Of a DNA stretch of 64,000 nt, positions 41,499 to 50,345 are shown one piece after another. The translations under genes and the position numbers were made by a program. Source of the DNA: Marmoricola sp. URHB0036 (GTDB lineage Bacteria > Actinomycetota > Actinomycetes > Propionibacteriales > Nocardioidaceae); NCBI RefSeq assembly GCF_000426045.1, contig NZ_KE384490.1, positions 124,001 through 188,000 on the forward strand. The letters run 5' to 3'. Position 1 is the stretch's first letter; every line of letters starts with the position of its first letter. The notes beneath the pieces are model-generated. The model searched no databases, was not told where the DNA came from, and saw only the letters and a program-made list of their open reading frames with translations.

Positions 41499-42896
41499 AT
41501 GACCTCCCTCTGGATCGACCGCGCCGCGCCCTGCCCGAGTGACCCGCTGCCGGACGAGCCCGTCCAGGACCTGGTGGTCGGTGCCGGCCTCACCGGACTG
41601 GTGACAGCGCTGCTGCTCGCACGCGCCGGACGACGGGTGGCCGTGGTCGAGGCGCGGGAGGTGGGTGCGGTGGCGACTGGCAACACCACGGCCAAGATCT
41701 CGCTGCTGCAGGGCACGAAGTACTCCCGCCTCCTCCACTACCAGTCCCAGCGGGTCGGCCAGGCGTACGTCGAGGCCAATCGCGAGGGGATGGACTGGCT
41801 GCTGCGCTTCTGCAACGACCACGGTGTGAGCGTCCAGCGACGACCCGCAGTCACGTACGCCGCGTCGGAGTCCGAGGTCTCGAGCGTGCGCGACGAGCAC
41901 GACGCGGCTGTCTCGGTCGGTCTCGACGTCACCTGGACCGACCGACTCGACGTGCCCTTCCCGCACCACGGTGCGACGGTCCTGGCCGACCAGGCACAGT
42001 TCGACCCGATGGAGGCGCTGGCCGCGCTCGTCGGTGAGCTGCGCCGACACGGCGGCACGCTGCACCAGGGCCATCGGGTCCGCACGGTGTCGCTCCTCGG
42101 GACGCCCGAGGTGCGCCTGGACGACGGGTCGTCCCTCCGGGCCGAGCACGTGGTGCTGGCGACCGGGTCGCCGATCCTCGACCGGGGGCTGTACTTCGCC
42201 AAGGTCGAGCCGATGCGTTCCTACGCCCTCGCCTTCGAGGGGGCGGCGGCACCGGAAGGGATGTACCTCTCGGCCGGCTCCGACACCAGGTCCGTGCGTG
42301 ACGCCCCCACGTCCGGCAGCAACGGCACCCGCCTGCTCGTCGGCGGGGCCGGGCACTCGGTGGGCCGCACGAGCTCAGAGGCCGAGCACGTCGACCGGTT
42401 GCGCGAGTGGACGGCGGCGTACTTCCCCGGAGCGGTCGAGACGCACCAGTGGTCGGCGCAGGACTACCGCTCGCACGACTCCGTCCCGTACGTCGGCTCG
42501 CTGCCGCGCGGGTTCGGCCGGATCCACCTCGCCACCGGCTTCGACAAGTGGGGGATGACCAACGGAGTCGCCGCCGCCCGGGTCATCTCCGGCGAGATCC
42601 TCGGCCAGAAGCCCTCGTGGGCGAAGACCCTGGGTCGCCGGATCACCGGTCCGACCGGGGCCGCGCACCTGGCGGCGATCAACATCAAGGTCGGGCTCGG
42701 AGCGGTCCAGGGCGCCACCGAGAGGCTGACCCGCCGGGATGCGGACGGGGTCTTCCCGATCTGCACCCATCTCGGCGGTCCGCTGCACTGGAACGACTGC
42801 GAGGAGTCCTGGGACTGCCCGCTGCACGGGTCGCGGTTCGCCCCCGACGGCGAGGTGCTGGAGGGACCGGCGACCCGTCCGCTCAGGAAGCGCTAG
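41499..42896 (+). CDS. FAD-dependent oxidoreductase with Rieske domain
   Basis: This 465-residue protein has a DAO-type FAD domain (LVVGAGLTGLVTALLLARAG, then ATGNTTAKISLLQGTKYS) with a C-terminal Rieske domain of about 70 residues. The [2Fe-2S] ligands are CTH in FPICTHLGGPLHWND and CPLH in SWDCPLHGSRFAPDG. Such fusions are common in actinobacteria; the substrate is unknown. It is convergent with the NYN gene, and the two stops share CTAG. Confidence 0.9.
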   Translation: MTSLWIDRAAPCPSDPLPDEPVQDLVVGAGLTGLVTALLLARAGRRVAVVEAREVGAVATGNTTAKISLLQGTKYSRLLHYQSQRVGQAYVEANREGMDWLLRFCNDHGVSVQRRPAVTYAASESEVSSVRDEHDAAVSVGLDVTWTDRLDVPFPHHGATVLADQAQFDPMEALAALVGELRRHGGTLHQGHRVRTVSLLGTPEVRLDDGSSLRAEHVVLATGSPILDRGLYFAKVEPMRSYALAFEGAAAPEGMYLSAGSDTRSVRDAPTSGSNGTRLLVGGAGHSVGRTSSEAEHVDRLREWTAAYFPGAVETHQWSAQDYRSHDSVPYVGSLPRGFGRIHLATGFDKWGMTNGVAAARVISGEILGQKPSWAKTLGRRITGPTGAAHLAAINIKVGLGAVQGATERLTRRDADGVFPICTHLGGPLHWNDCEESWDCPLHGSRFAPDGEVLEGPATRPLRKR

Positions 42897-43261
42897 TCCA
42901 ACAGGTCCAGCAGCCAGCCCGGGCTCATCGTCCGACAACCGAGCACCTCGACCCGCTGCTGCAGGCCACGGTCGGCGGTGACCACCACGACGTCCGCATC
43001 CTGCGCGCGCAGTGACCGGGCCTCGTCGGCGATCGCGGAGTCGCCGTCGCGGGCGGCGTGCACGGTGCGCACGTGGGCGTCCTTGCCCTTCGGGACACCG
43101 CCCTTCGCCTGGCCCTCCAGGACCAGCACGATCTCGTCGTACGACGTGTCGGCGACTGCCAGCCGGCCGTGCAGCCGAGCCGCAGCTCCGGCCCGGTCGC
43201 GCCACCAGCCGTCCGGTCGGGACCCGACGACGTTGGCGCCGTCGACGACGAGGACCCTCAC
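42893..43261 (-). CDS. NYN-domain (PIN-like) putative RNase
   Basis: This 122-residue protein has the NYN/PIN-like start VRVLVVDGANVVGSRPDGWW, a middle acidic pair EIVLVLEGQAKGG, and DADVVVVTADRGLQQRVEVL. Conserved acidic residues (Asp in VDGAN, Asp of TADRG) match the metal-binding site of NYN nucleases. The GTG start overlaps the ankyrin gene stop by 4 bp. It is last in cyclase-ankyrin-NYN. RNase activity is inferred from the fold. Confidence 0.85.
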   Translation of the reverse strand: MRVLVVDGANVVGSRPDGWWRDRAGAAARLHGRLAVADTSYDEIVLVLEGQAKGGVPKGKDAHVRTVHAARDGDSAIADEARSLRAQDADVVVVTADRGLQQRVEVLGCRTMSPGWLLDLLD

Positions 43262-43644
43262 CGGAGCAGGTCCGTGCGCTCGAACATCTCGGCTGCCTGC
43301 CGGGCCGACGGGGTCCCGGCGTCGAGGTCGGCGCCGGCGTCCCGGAGAACCCGGACGACCTCGTCCTCGCCCTTGAAGACCGCTCCCGCGACGGGGGACT
43401 GGTCGCGATGGTTGCGGCGGTCGACGTCGGCTCCGAGCTCCACCAGCCTGCGCACGGTCGCGGCATGCCCGTGGTAGGCCGCGAGCATCAGCGGCGTGTT
43501 GCCGTCCTCGTCCTGGACGTCGGCGGGCAGCCCGTGCTCGACGAACCCGGCGAGCTCGGACGTCATGCCCTCGCGGGCGAAGTGCATCGCGAGCTCGACG
43601 ACGCGGGCGGTCTCGTCGGGGGTGAGCGGCCGGTCCTCGCTCAT
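43258..43644 (-). CDS. ankyrin-repeat protein
   Basis: This 128-residue protein has about two to three ankyrin repeats: DEDGNTPLMLAAYHGHAATV then RRLVELGADVDRRNHRDQSP, followed by a third that ends HGHA-less but AGADLDAGTP-like. It is a protein-binding scaffold with no catalytic motif. Its ATG overlaps the cyclase stop (ATGA) and its stop overlaps the NYN start (GTGA), so all three products are made in close ratio. It may bridge or inhibit the neighbouring enzymes; this is inference. Confidence 0.88.
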   Translation of the reverse strand: MSEDRPLTPDETARVVELAMHFAREGMTSELAGFVEHGLPADVQDEDGNTPLMLAAYHGHAATVRRLVELGADVDRRNHRDQSPVAGAVFKGEDEVVRVLRDAGADLDAGTPSARQAAEMFERTDLLR

Positions 43645-44477
43645 GTCGCCTCCACCGAGAACAACCGGTGCTCGCCCGGCAGACCCTTGAACTCGACGGT
43701 GTCCTCCTCGACGAAGGCGAACTCGCTGGAGTCGGAGAGCCGCTCGGCGATGTCGGTGCTGACCAAGATCTCGCCGCCGTCGGCCATCGCCGCGACGCGC
43801 GCGGCCATGGCGACGTTGCGGCCGAAGAAGTCGCCCTCCTTCTCGATCGCCGTGCCGGTGTGCATGCCGATCCGGACGCGGATCGGCGTACGACGCAACC
43901 GGCGACTGCGCTGACGCTTGGCACTGAGCGCCCGCTGGATGTCGAGGGAGGCACCCAGGGCCAGCTCCGGAGTCGAGAACACGACCATGTAGCCGTCGCC
44001 CTGGCTCTTCACGACCAGCCCGCGGTGCTTCTCGACGTGGGTGTGCAGCAGCCGGTCGTGCGCGGCCAGCAGCTTGACCCACTCCTCGTCGCCGAGCTCG
44101 GAGTTGAGGGCGGTGGAGTTCTCGATGTCGGAGAAGAAGATCGTCACCTCGCCGTCGGGACCGGCCACGCGCGCGATCTCGCCCCGGTCTTCCAGCGCCC
44201 ACCGAGTGAAGTCGTCGATCGAGGCGAGCAGGGTGCTGCGCACGCCGCGCTCGCGCATCCGGCTGACCGTGTCGAGCGCGGTCTTCATGGCCAGCCCGGC
44301 GGTCTGCACGGCCTGCGCCGCTCGCGGGCTGCGCGGCGTCCCGGGATCGGCCTCCAGTGCCTGTCGCAGCTCCTCGATCTCCTGGCGCGCCGTCCTCAGC
44401 TGGCTGAGCAGCGTGACGGCGGCCCCCACGGCGAGGCAGAGGAGCGTCACGAGAAGGACGGTGACGACGGTCGGCAC
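43641..44477 (-). CDS. membrane class III adenylate cyclase
   Basis: This is a 278-residue protein. One N-terminal helix (about 4-26) and a coiled stretch (27-75) precede a class III cyclase domain. Metal Asp117 is in FFSDIENST and Asp161 in QGDGYMVVF. Purine-specifying Lys157 and Asp216 (EGDFFG) point to ATP rather than GTP. Arg227 of MAARV is present, but the usual transition-state Asn position is Ala223. The GTG start is placed just before the helix. It is first in a three-gene overlapping operon. Confidence 0.88.
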   Translation of the reverse strand: MPTVVTVLLVTLLCLAVGAAVTLLSQLRTARQEIEELRQALEADPGTPRSPRAAQAVQTAGLAMKTALDTVSRMRERGVRSTLLASIDDFTRWALEDRGEIARVAGPDGEVTIFFSDIENSTALNSELGDEEWVKLLAAHDRLLHTHVEKHRGLVVKSQGDGYMVVFSTPELALGASLDIQRALSAKRQRSRRLRRTPIRVRIGMHTGTAIEKEGDFFGRNVAMAARVAAMADGGEILVSTDIAERLSDSSEFAFVEEDTVEFKGLPGEHRLFSVEAT

Positions 44478-44530
44478 GCGCCCAAGATTGGCACAGCGTG
44501 TCTGCACGGGAACGCCGGCCCATGGCATAG

Positions 44531-44544
44531 TGGAACCTGTTCTA
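44531..44544 (+). promoter_or_regulatory. second KstR-like operator
   Basis: TGGAACCTGTTCTA fits TNNAACNNGTTNNA exactly and lies 20 bp upstream of the DUF35 gene's ATG. It shares the GTTCTAG half with the site at 5706-5721. It is well placed to repress the DUF35-thiolase pair. KstR-type control is inferred from the match and from the genes' family. Confidence 0.6.
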
Positions 44545-44564
44545 GTTTTGGCGAGGAGCGTGGA

Positions 44565-45020
44565 ATGACGGAGGCAGCAGTGACGCCGGCCATCGAGGGC
44601 TGGTTCACGACGGGCGCCGACCCGGCCCTGGTGGCGTCGCAGTGCACGACGTGCAGCTCGGTGTTCTTCCCGCCCACGACCGGGTTCTGCCGCAACCCGG
44701 CCTGCCCGGGTGAGGACTTCGAGGCGACCGAGCTGTCCCGGCGCGGGACGGTGTGGTCCTACACCGACGCGCAGTACCAGCCGCCCGCGCCGTACATCCC
44801 CGCCACGGAGCCCTACGTGCCGTTCGCGCTCGCCGCCGTCGAGCTGCCGGAGGGCATCGTCGTGCTGGGTCAGCTGGCCGAGGGCTACGGCGTCGACGAC
44901 GTCCGGGTCGGCCGCGAGGTCGAAGTGGTCGTCGAGACGCTCTACACCGACGACTCGGGTGAACGCACCATCTGGCGGTGGAAGCCTGTCGTGGAGATGG
45001 GCGAGGAGGCCGACCAGTGA
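44565..45020 (+). CDS. DUF35 OB-fold, zinc-ribbon protein
   Basis: This 151-residue DUF35/OB-fold acyl-CoA-binding partner has an N-terminal rubredoxin-like zinc ribbon (CTTC about residue 27, CRNPAC about 42) and an OB-fold after it (GTVWSYTDAQYQPP, then VPFALAAVELPEGIVVLGQL). DUF35 proteins form complexes with thiolase-like Ltp aldolases in steroid side-chain degradation and with other acyl-CoA enzymes. It overlaps the thiolase gene by 4 bp (GTGA). The nearby KstR-like site supports a lipid or steroid role. Confidence 0.9.
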   Translation: MTEAAVTPAIEGWFTTGADPALVASQCTTCSSVFFPPTTGFCRNPACPGEDFEATELSRRGTVWSYTDAQYQPPAPYIPATEPYVPFALAAVELPEGIVVLGQLAEGYGVDDVRVGREVEVVVETLYTDDSGERTIWRWKPVVEMGEEADQ

Positions 45021-46204
45021 GTCACGACGTAGCGGTTCTCGGAGTCGGGATGCACCCCTGGGGCAAGTGGGGGCGCAACTTCGTGAGCTACGGCGTGCAC
45101 GCGGCACGGCAGGCACTGGCGGACAGCGACGTCTCTTGGGAGGACGTCGACCTGGTCGTGGGTGGCGAGACCGTGCGCAACGGCTACGGCGGCTACGTCG
45201 CCGGTGCCACCTTCGCCCAGGCACTGGGCTGGAACGGTGCGCGGGTGGCCACGTCGTACGCCGCCTGCGCGACCGGAGCCCAGGCGCTCGACACCGCCAG
45301 GGCTCGCATCCTCGCGGGGCTCAGCGAGGTGGCGCTCGTCGTGGGAGCCGACACCACCCCGAAGGGGTTCCTCGCGCCCAACGCGGGGGAGCGGTGGGAC
45401 GACCCCGACTGGTTGCGCTTCCGTCTGCTGGGCATGACCAACCCCGGCTACTTCGCGCTCTACGCGCGGCGGCGGATGGACCTGTACGGCGCCACGCCGG
45501 AGGACTTCGCCGCGGTGAAGGTGAAGAACGCGCGCCACGGGCTGGAGAACCCCAACGCGCGCTACCGCAAGGAGGTGTCGACCGAGGATGTGCTGAACAG
45601 CGCCGTCGTCTCCGACCCGCTGCACCTGCTCGACATCTGCGCAACGTCCGACGGAGCCGCGGCCGTCGTACTCACCTCGATGGACTACGCCCGCCGCCAC
45701 GGCATCGCCTCGCCCGTTCGGGTGCGCGCCATCTCGACCGTCACGCCGACGTTCCCCAACACGGTCATCGACATGCCGCTGCTCTCCACCGACCCGGCCA
45801 ACGCCGTACCGCCCGAGCAGACGTTCAAGGAGTCGATCGGCGCTGCGGCGTACGAGGAAGCCGGCATCGAGCCCGGTGACGTCAGCCTGGCCGAGGTCTA
45901 CGACCTGTCCACCGCCCTCGAGCTCGACTGGGTCGAGGACCTCGCCCTGTGCAAGCGTGGCGAGGCCGAGCACCTCCTGCGGGCGGGCGACACCACGATC
46001 GGCGGCCGGATCCCGGTCAACCCGAGCGGTGGCCTGGCCTGCTTCGGCGAGGCCGTGCCCGCCCAGGCGCTGGCGCAGGTGTGCGAGGTGACCTGGCAGC
46101 TCCGTGGCCAGGCCGCGGGCCGCCAGGTCGAGGACGCGAAGGTCGGCATCACCGCCAACCAGGGCCTGTTCGGCCACGGCTCCTCGGTGATCCTCAGCAC
46201 CTGA
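45017..46204 (+). CDS. SCP-x/Ltp-type thiolase-like enzyme
   Basis: This is a 395-residue thiolase superfamily protein. It has AVLGVGMHPWGKWG at the N-terminus, the nucleophilic-Cys region TSYAACATGAQALD, NPSGGLACFGEAVPAQALAQ, and the C-terminal GITANQGLFGHGSS. It resembles lipid-transfer-protein thiolases, including the Ltp2-type aldolases that cleave steroid side chains with a DUF35 partner. The GTG start overlaps the DUF35 stop. Thiolase or aldolase action cannot be decided from sequence alone. Confidence 0.9.
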   Translation: MSHDVAVLGVGMHPWGKWGRNFVSYGVHAARQALADSDVSWEDVDLVVGGETVRNGYGGYVAGATFAQALGWNGARVATSYAACATGAQALDTARARILAGLSEVALVVGADTTPKGFLAPNAGERWDDPDWLRFRLLGMTNPGYFALYARRRMDLYGATPEDFAAVKVKNARHGLENPNARYRKEVSTEDVLNSAVVSDPLHLLDICATSDGAAAVVLTSMDYARRHGIASPVRVRAISTVTPTFPNTVIDMPLLSTDPANAVPPEQTFKESIGAAAYEEAGIEPGDVSLAEVYDLSTALELDWVEDLALCKRGEAEHLLRAGDTTIGGRIPVNPSGGLACFGEAVPAQALAQVCEVTWQLRGQAAGRQVEDAKVGITANQGLFGHGSSVILST

Positions 46205-46251
46205 CGCGTGACGGCAGCGTGACGCGAGCAGCGACCTCTCGTTGACGGGGC

Positions 46252-47637
46252 ATGCGACGTACCGCTCTGCTCACCCTCCTCGCGCTGCCCACCACCATCG
46301 CCGGTGTCGGCCTCGCCCAGTCCGCCGACGCCGCTCCCACTGGACTGCGTGACGTGATGTGGGTCGGCAACAACTGGGCCGGCACCGCCTCGATCGTGGA
46401 CGCCAAGGCGCTCACGGTGCTCAAGCGCGGGGTCGACCTGGTGCCCGACAAGGACCAGGAGCTCGCCGACATCCACTCCGACCCCGAGAAGCTGGCGTTC
46501 TACATCGCCATCCAGCAGGGGCCGGGCGAGGGGCACGACCAGTACGTCGACGACATGTTCAGCACCACGGACGGCAGGTACCTCGCCGTCTCGCGACCGA
46601 GCTTCGCCGACGTGGTGTGGATCGATGTCGCGAAGGCGGCCGCGGGTCGTCCCGACAGCATCGTGCGCGAGCAGTCCATGGACGGTCACCGCACCGACCA
46701 CATGGGGGTCTCGCCAGATGGGCGGCGGCTGCTGGTCAGCGACTCCACCGAGCGTCAGGTGATCGAGTTCTCGATGGTGAACGAGACCGTGGGCGGCAAG
46801 AAGATCGAGCTGGGCGACCGCTTGCGCACCTTCGAGTCGGGCGAGACGCCGCACGAGAGCAACTACACGAGGGACGGGTCGCGCATCTTCCACGCCAGCA
46901 TCGGCAAGGTCTACACGCCGGGCGACGAGAACGGCTTCGGCCCGGTCAAGATCGGTCCGCTGCACGACGCCCTCAAGGGTGACCGCTGGTTCCAGATCGT
47001 GCGCAATTCCGACTTCAAGGTCACCCAGCGCTGGGACATGGGCAAGGAGCTGGCCGAGGCCGGCTACCCCGACATGAGCTCCGCGGTGCGGCCGATGGCG
47101 ATCGCGCCGGACGAGCGCTTCGTCTACTTCCAGGTCTCCTACTTCCACGGCCTCGTCGAGTTCGACACCCAGGCCAAGGACACCAACGGACTGGTCGACT
47201 ACACGGCGGGCACGATCCCGGAGCCGCGCACCGGTGCCGTACGCCGGGTGGTGAGCCTGCCCAACCGGGTGCCGTCGATGCCCAAGGAGCAGTACGTCAA
47301 CGACTCCGCACACCACGGTCTGTCCATGGACCGGGCCGGGACCACCCTGTGCGCCGCCGGCACGATGGACGACTACGCCGCGCTGATCGACCGCAGGACG
47401 ATGGCCTACAAGATCTTCGACACCGCGTCGACCGGCCACTCCTACGGCAAGCCGTACTGGACGACCGAGGGGATGAACAACACCTGCTGGATCTCGCTGA
47501 GCGCCGACGACTCGGTGGCGGTCCTCGACTTCGGGATGAAGAAGGAGCTCGCCTATCTCGCGGTCGGCGACCACCCGCAGCGCATCCGGCACGGTCTGGT
47601 CAGCAACGCCGTGCTGGCGACGTACGCCGACGCCTGA
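46252..47637 (+). CDS. secreted YncE-like beta-propeller protein
   Basis: This 461-residue exported protein has a signal peptide (RR at 2-3, cleavage likely after ADA at 27) followed by propeller-type repeats such as VWIDVAKAAAGRPDSIVREQ, MGVSPDGRRLLVSDSTERQ, MAIAPDERFVYFQVSYFHG and SADDSVAVLDFGMKKELAYL. This pattern is shared with YncE / lactonase-like quinoprotein propellers. No catalytic centre is evident. It is 47 bp after the thiolase gene and 1 bp from the convergent YchJ gene. Confidence 0.82.
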   Translation: MRRTALLTLLALPTTIAGVGLAQSADAAPTGLRDVMWVGNNWAGTASIVDAKALTVLKRGVDLVPDKDQELADIHSDPEKLAFYIAIQQGPGEGHDQYVDDMFSTTDGRYLAVSRPSFADVVWIDVAKAAAGRPDSIVREQSMDGHRTDHMGVSPDGRRLLVSDSTERQVIEFSMVNETVGGKKIELGDRLRTFESGETPHESNYTRDGSRIFHASIGKVYTPGDENGFGPVKIGPLHDALKGDRWFQIVRNSDFKVTQRWDMGKELAEAGYPDMSSAVRPMAIAPDERFVYFQVSYFHGLVEFDTQAKDTNGLVDYTAGTIPEPRTGAVRRVVSLPNRVPSMPKEQYVNDSAHHGLSMDRAGTTLCAAGTMDDYAALIDRRTMAYKIFDTASTGHSYGKPYWTTEGMNNTCWISLSADDSVAVLDFGMKKELAYLAVGDHPQRIRHGLVSNAVLATYADA

Positions 47638-47638
47638 C

Positions 47639-47998
47639 TCAGTCGACCTCGCCGTCGAGGTAGAACCACCGGCCGGCGCGGCGCTGGAAGCGGCTGCGCT
47701 CGTGCAGGACTCCTCGGTCGTGGTGGGCGCGGAACTCGACGGTGTCCTCGTCGGCCTCGATGATCTCCAGTCGGACCCACCTCGTCGCCGGGTCCGGCGC
47801 GACCTGCTGCGGGCGGGTGCGCGGGTGCCAGGTGCGCCAGACGTAGTCGGTGTCGCCGACCGCGTAGGCGGAGTACCGGGAGCGCATCAGCTCCTCGGCG
47901 GTCTCGGCCTGCCGCTCGCCCCGGTGGAGGCGACCGCAGCACTCGTCGTACGACGCTGACCCGCAGGGGCAGGCACGCGTCCGGAGGCCACCGCTCAT
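47639..47998 (-). CDS. YchJ-family SEC-C zinc protein
   Basis: This is a 119-residue YchJ/UPF0225 protein. The N-terminal SEC-C zinc motif CPCGSASYDECC (about residues 10-21) precedes a conserved SRYSAYAVGDTDYVWRTWHP segment and VEFRAHHDRG. Its function is unknown. It is divergent from the MHS transporter gene and ends 1 bp from the propeller gene. Confidence 0.9.
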   Translation of the reverse strand: MSGGLRTRACPCGSASYDECCGRLHRGERQAETAEELMRSRYSAYAVGDTDYVWRTWHPRTRPQQVAPDPATRWVRLEIIEADEDTVEFRAHHDRGVLHERSRFQRRAGRWFYLDGEVD

Positions 47999-48099
47999 GA
48001 CCGTCAGTGTCTCGCGGCCCGGACCACGAGGAGGAACGGGGACTGCTAATTGTCTATTGTCCCAGTTTGGTTAGTAGCCAATTGGGAAGGAATCCCGCC

Positions 48100-49458
48100 A
48101 TGACGACCGTGGAGCACCTACGCCCCAGCGCCCCCACCGAGGTCCCCGACGGCCCGACCCCGCCTCGGGTCGCCCTCGCGTCCGCCGTGGGCGCGACCAT
48201 CGAGTGGTACGACTTCTTCCTCTACGGGACCGCCGCCGGCCTCGTCTTCGACAAGCTCTACTTCAACGGTCTGGACGGCCCGGCGGCGCAGTTCGCGGCG
48301 TTCGGGACCTTCGCGGTCGGCTTCCTGGCTCGCCCGGTGGGCGGTCTGATCTTCGGCCACTTCGGCGACCGCATCGGTCGCAAGACGATGCTGCTGCTCA
48401 CGCTGCTGATCATGGGACTCGGTACGGCGCTGATCGGACTGCTCCCGTCGTACGACTCCATCGGGGTGTGGGCGCCGATCCTGCTCGTGGCGCTCCGTGT
48501 CCTCCAGGGCATCGGCGTCGGTGGCGAGTACGGCGGCGCCGTACTCCTGGCCGTCGAGTACGCCCCGCGCGAGCGACGTGGCTTCTTCGGCTCAGCAGCC
48601 CACATCGGCGTACCCGGCGGCCTGTTCCTCGCCTCCACCGCCTTCTCGATCGCCAGCCTGCTGCCGGACGACGCGTTCCTCGCCTGGGGCTGGCGCGCCT
48701 GCTTCCTGATCAGCATCCTGCTGCTCGCCATCGGCGCCTACATCCGCCTCCAGGTGATGGAGACGCCGGCGTTCGCCCGGGTGCAGGAGCGCAAGGAGGT
48801 CGCGAGCGTGCCGCTGCGAGACCTGCTCGCCGCACAGCCGAAGTGGTTGCTGCTCGGCATGGGCACCCGCTTCGTCGAGGGCTTCACCTTCAACCTCTAC
48901 TCGGTCTACCTGCTCGCCTTCGTCGCCACCAACCTCGAGCTGCCCAAGCAGTGGGCCCTCAACGGGATCATGGTCGGCTCCTTCCTCGGCGTCGTGCTCG
49001 TCCCCGTCGCCGGTGGGCTCTCCGACCGCTTCGGTCGCAAGCCGGTCTTCCGCGTCGGCGCCTGGGCCGCCCTGCTGTTCGCCTTCCCGATGGCGGTCCT
49101 GGTGCAGAGCGAGACCCGCCTCGGCATCTTCTTCGCGCTGGTCGGCGGCCTCGGCGTCCTGTACGGCGTGATCTACGGCCCGCTCGCCGCGTTCTGGTCC
49201 GAGCTGTTCGACACCCGCTACCGCTACACCGCCTTGAGCTCGCTCTACCAGATCTCCGGTGTCGTGGCCTCCGGCATGACCCCGCTGATCGCGGCCTGGC
49301 TGGTCTCCAAGGGCGGGGGCACGCTGTGGCTGGTCTCGGCGTACGCCGTGGTCGTGGCCGCCCTCAGCCTGTTCTGCGCCCGCCTCCTCCCCGAGACCCG
49401 CGGCCGCGACCTCGACGAGGCCTGGAAGACCGAGGCGCGTCCCAGCGATCGGGTGTAG
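48100..49458 (+). CDS. MHS-family MFS transporter
   Basis: This is a 452-residue transporter of the metabolite:H+ symporter type with 12 predicted helices. Signatures are TIEWYDFFLYGTAAGLVFDK at the N-terminus, FGHFGDRIGRKTMLLLTLL and IGVGGEYGGAVLLAVEYAP. The family includes shikimate, citrate, alpha-ketoglutarate and proline/betaine carriers; the substrate is not fixed. The ATG at 48100 has GGGAAGG upstream. The upstream gap is AT-rich (TTGTCTATTGTCC, GGTTAGTAG), with an imperfect CCCAGTTTGG / CCAATTGGG repeat. Confidence 0.92.
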   Translation: MTTVEHLRPSAPTEVPDGPTPPRVALASAVGATIEWYDFFLYGTAAGLVFDKLYFNGLDGPAAQFAAFGTFAVGFLARPVGGLIFGHFGDRIGRKTMLLLTLLIMGLGTALIGLLPSYDSIGVWAPILLVALRVLQGIGVGGEYGGAVLLAVEYAPRERRGFFGSAAHIGVPGGLFLASTAFSIASLLPDDAFLAWGWRACFLISILLLAIGAYIRLQVMETPAFARVQERKEVASVPLRDLLAAQPKWLLLGMGTRFVEGFTFNLYSVYLLAFVATNLELPKQWALNGIMVGSFLGVVLVPVAGGLSDRFGRKPVFRVGAWAALLFAFPMAVLVQSETRLGIFFALVGGLGVLYGVIYGPLAAFWSELFDTRYRYTALSSLYQISGVVASGMTPLIAAWLVSKGGGTLWLVSAYAVVVAALSLFCARLLPETRGRDLDEAWKTEARPSDRV

Positions 49459-49508
49459 ATCCAGGGCCAGATCCGGAATGCTCGCGGGCGGAGCGAGGTT
49501 GAGCCTTT

Positions 49509-50339
49509 ATGGGCCCGGACCTCCTCCCTCTCGACGAAGTGCAACGCCGCCTCCGCGTGGTGGGGCAGTCGTACGCCGGCATCCGGCCCATCGAGGTGCA
49601 CCGGATCATCGGATCGGTCGACCGCAGCCTCGACTTCGACCGCTGCTTCACGCCGCGCCTGCAGGGTTCGGCCGAACGGATGGCCAGCCTGCGGGCCGGC
49701 TTCCCCAGCGGTGACCTGCCGCCGATCGAGGCCTACGAGGTGGGCGGGGCCTACTTCGTCGCCGATGGCCACCACCGGGTTGCCCTCGCCATGGAGCGCG
49801 GCGTCGAGTACATCGACGCCGAGCTGACCAGGCTGGAGACCAACTTCGAGATCGCCCCGGACACGGACGTGTGCCGGCTGATCCACACCGAGCAACAGCT
49901 GACCTTGCTGCGCGAGAGCGGCCTGTCCGAGGCACGGCCAGACGCCGTGATCGAGTTCTCGCGGCCGAACGGGTACCCGGAGCTGCTCGAGCTGATCAAG
50001 GCTCACGGCTACGACCTCGCCCGCAAGCGAGGTGAGCTGCCGACACCGGCGGAGGTCGCGGCCGACTGGTACGACCACGTCTACCTGCCGGGCGTCGCGG
50101 CGCTCCGGCGCGAGGACCTGTCCGAGGTCTACTCCTACACGACCGACGCCGACCTGTTCCTGTGGGTCTACCAGCGTCGGCGCGCTCTCCGGGTGGACTG
50201 CCCCGAGACCGACTTCGATGACGCTGCCCGTGAGGCGGCCGAGGTCAGGATCAGTGCCCGCGACCGTCGCCGGTTCCTGCGCGAGAAGAGCACACCCCTG
50301 CGTCGTCGCGGCCAGCCGGCGCGATCCGTGACCGCGTAG
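49509..50339 (+). CDS. orphan ParB/Srx-domain protein
   Basis: This 276-residue protein has the ParB-like signature GGAYFVADGHHRVALAME at about residues 80-97, preceded by IRPIEVHRIIGSVDRS, and a conserved C-terminal region VYSYTTDADLFLWVYQRRRA. It lacks the KorB/HTH domain of chromosomal ParB, and no parA is adjacent. ParB-N folds can be CTPases, NTPases or nucleases; the function here is unknown. The ATG is in AT-richer sequence with only a distant GGAG. Confidence 0.85.
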   Translation: MGPDLLPLDEVQRRLRVVGQSYAGIRPIEVHRIIGSVDRSLDFDRCFTPRLQGSAERMASLRAGFPSGDLPPIEAYEVGGAYFVADGHHRVALAMERGVEYIDAELTRLETNFEIAPDTDVCRLIHTEQQLTLLRESGLSEARPDAVIEFSRPNGYPELLELIKAHGYDLARKRGELPTPAEVAADWYDHVYLPGVAALRREDLSEVYSYTTDADLFLWVYQRRRALRVDCPETDFDDAAREAAEVRISARDRRRFLREKSTPLRRRGQPARSVTA

Positions 50340-50345
50340 TTCGGG

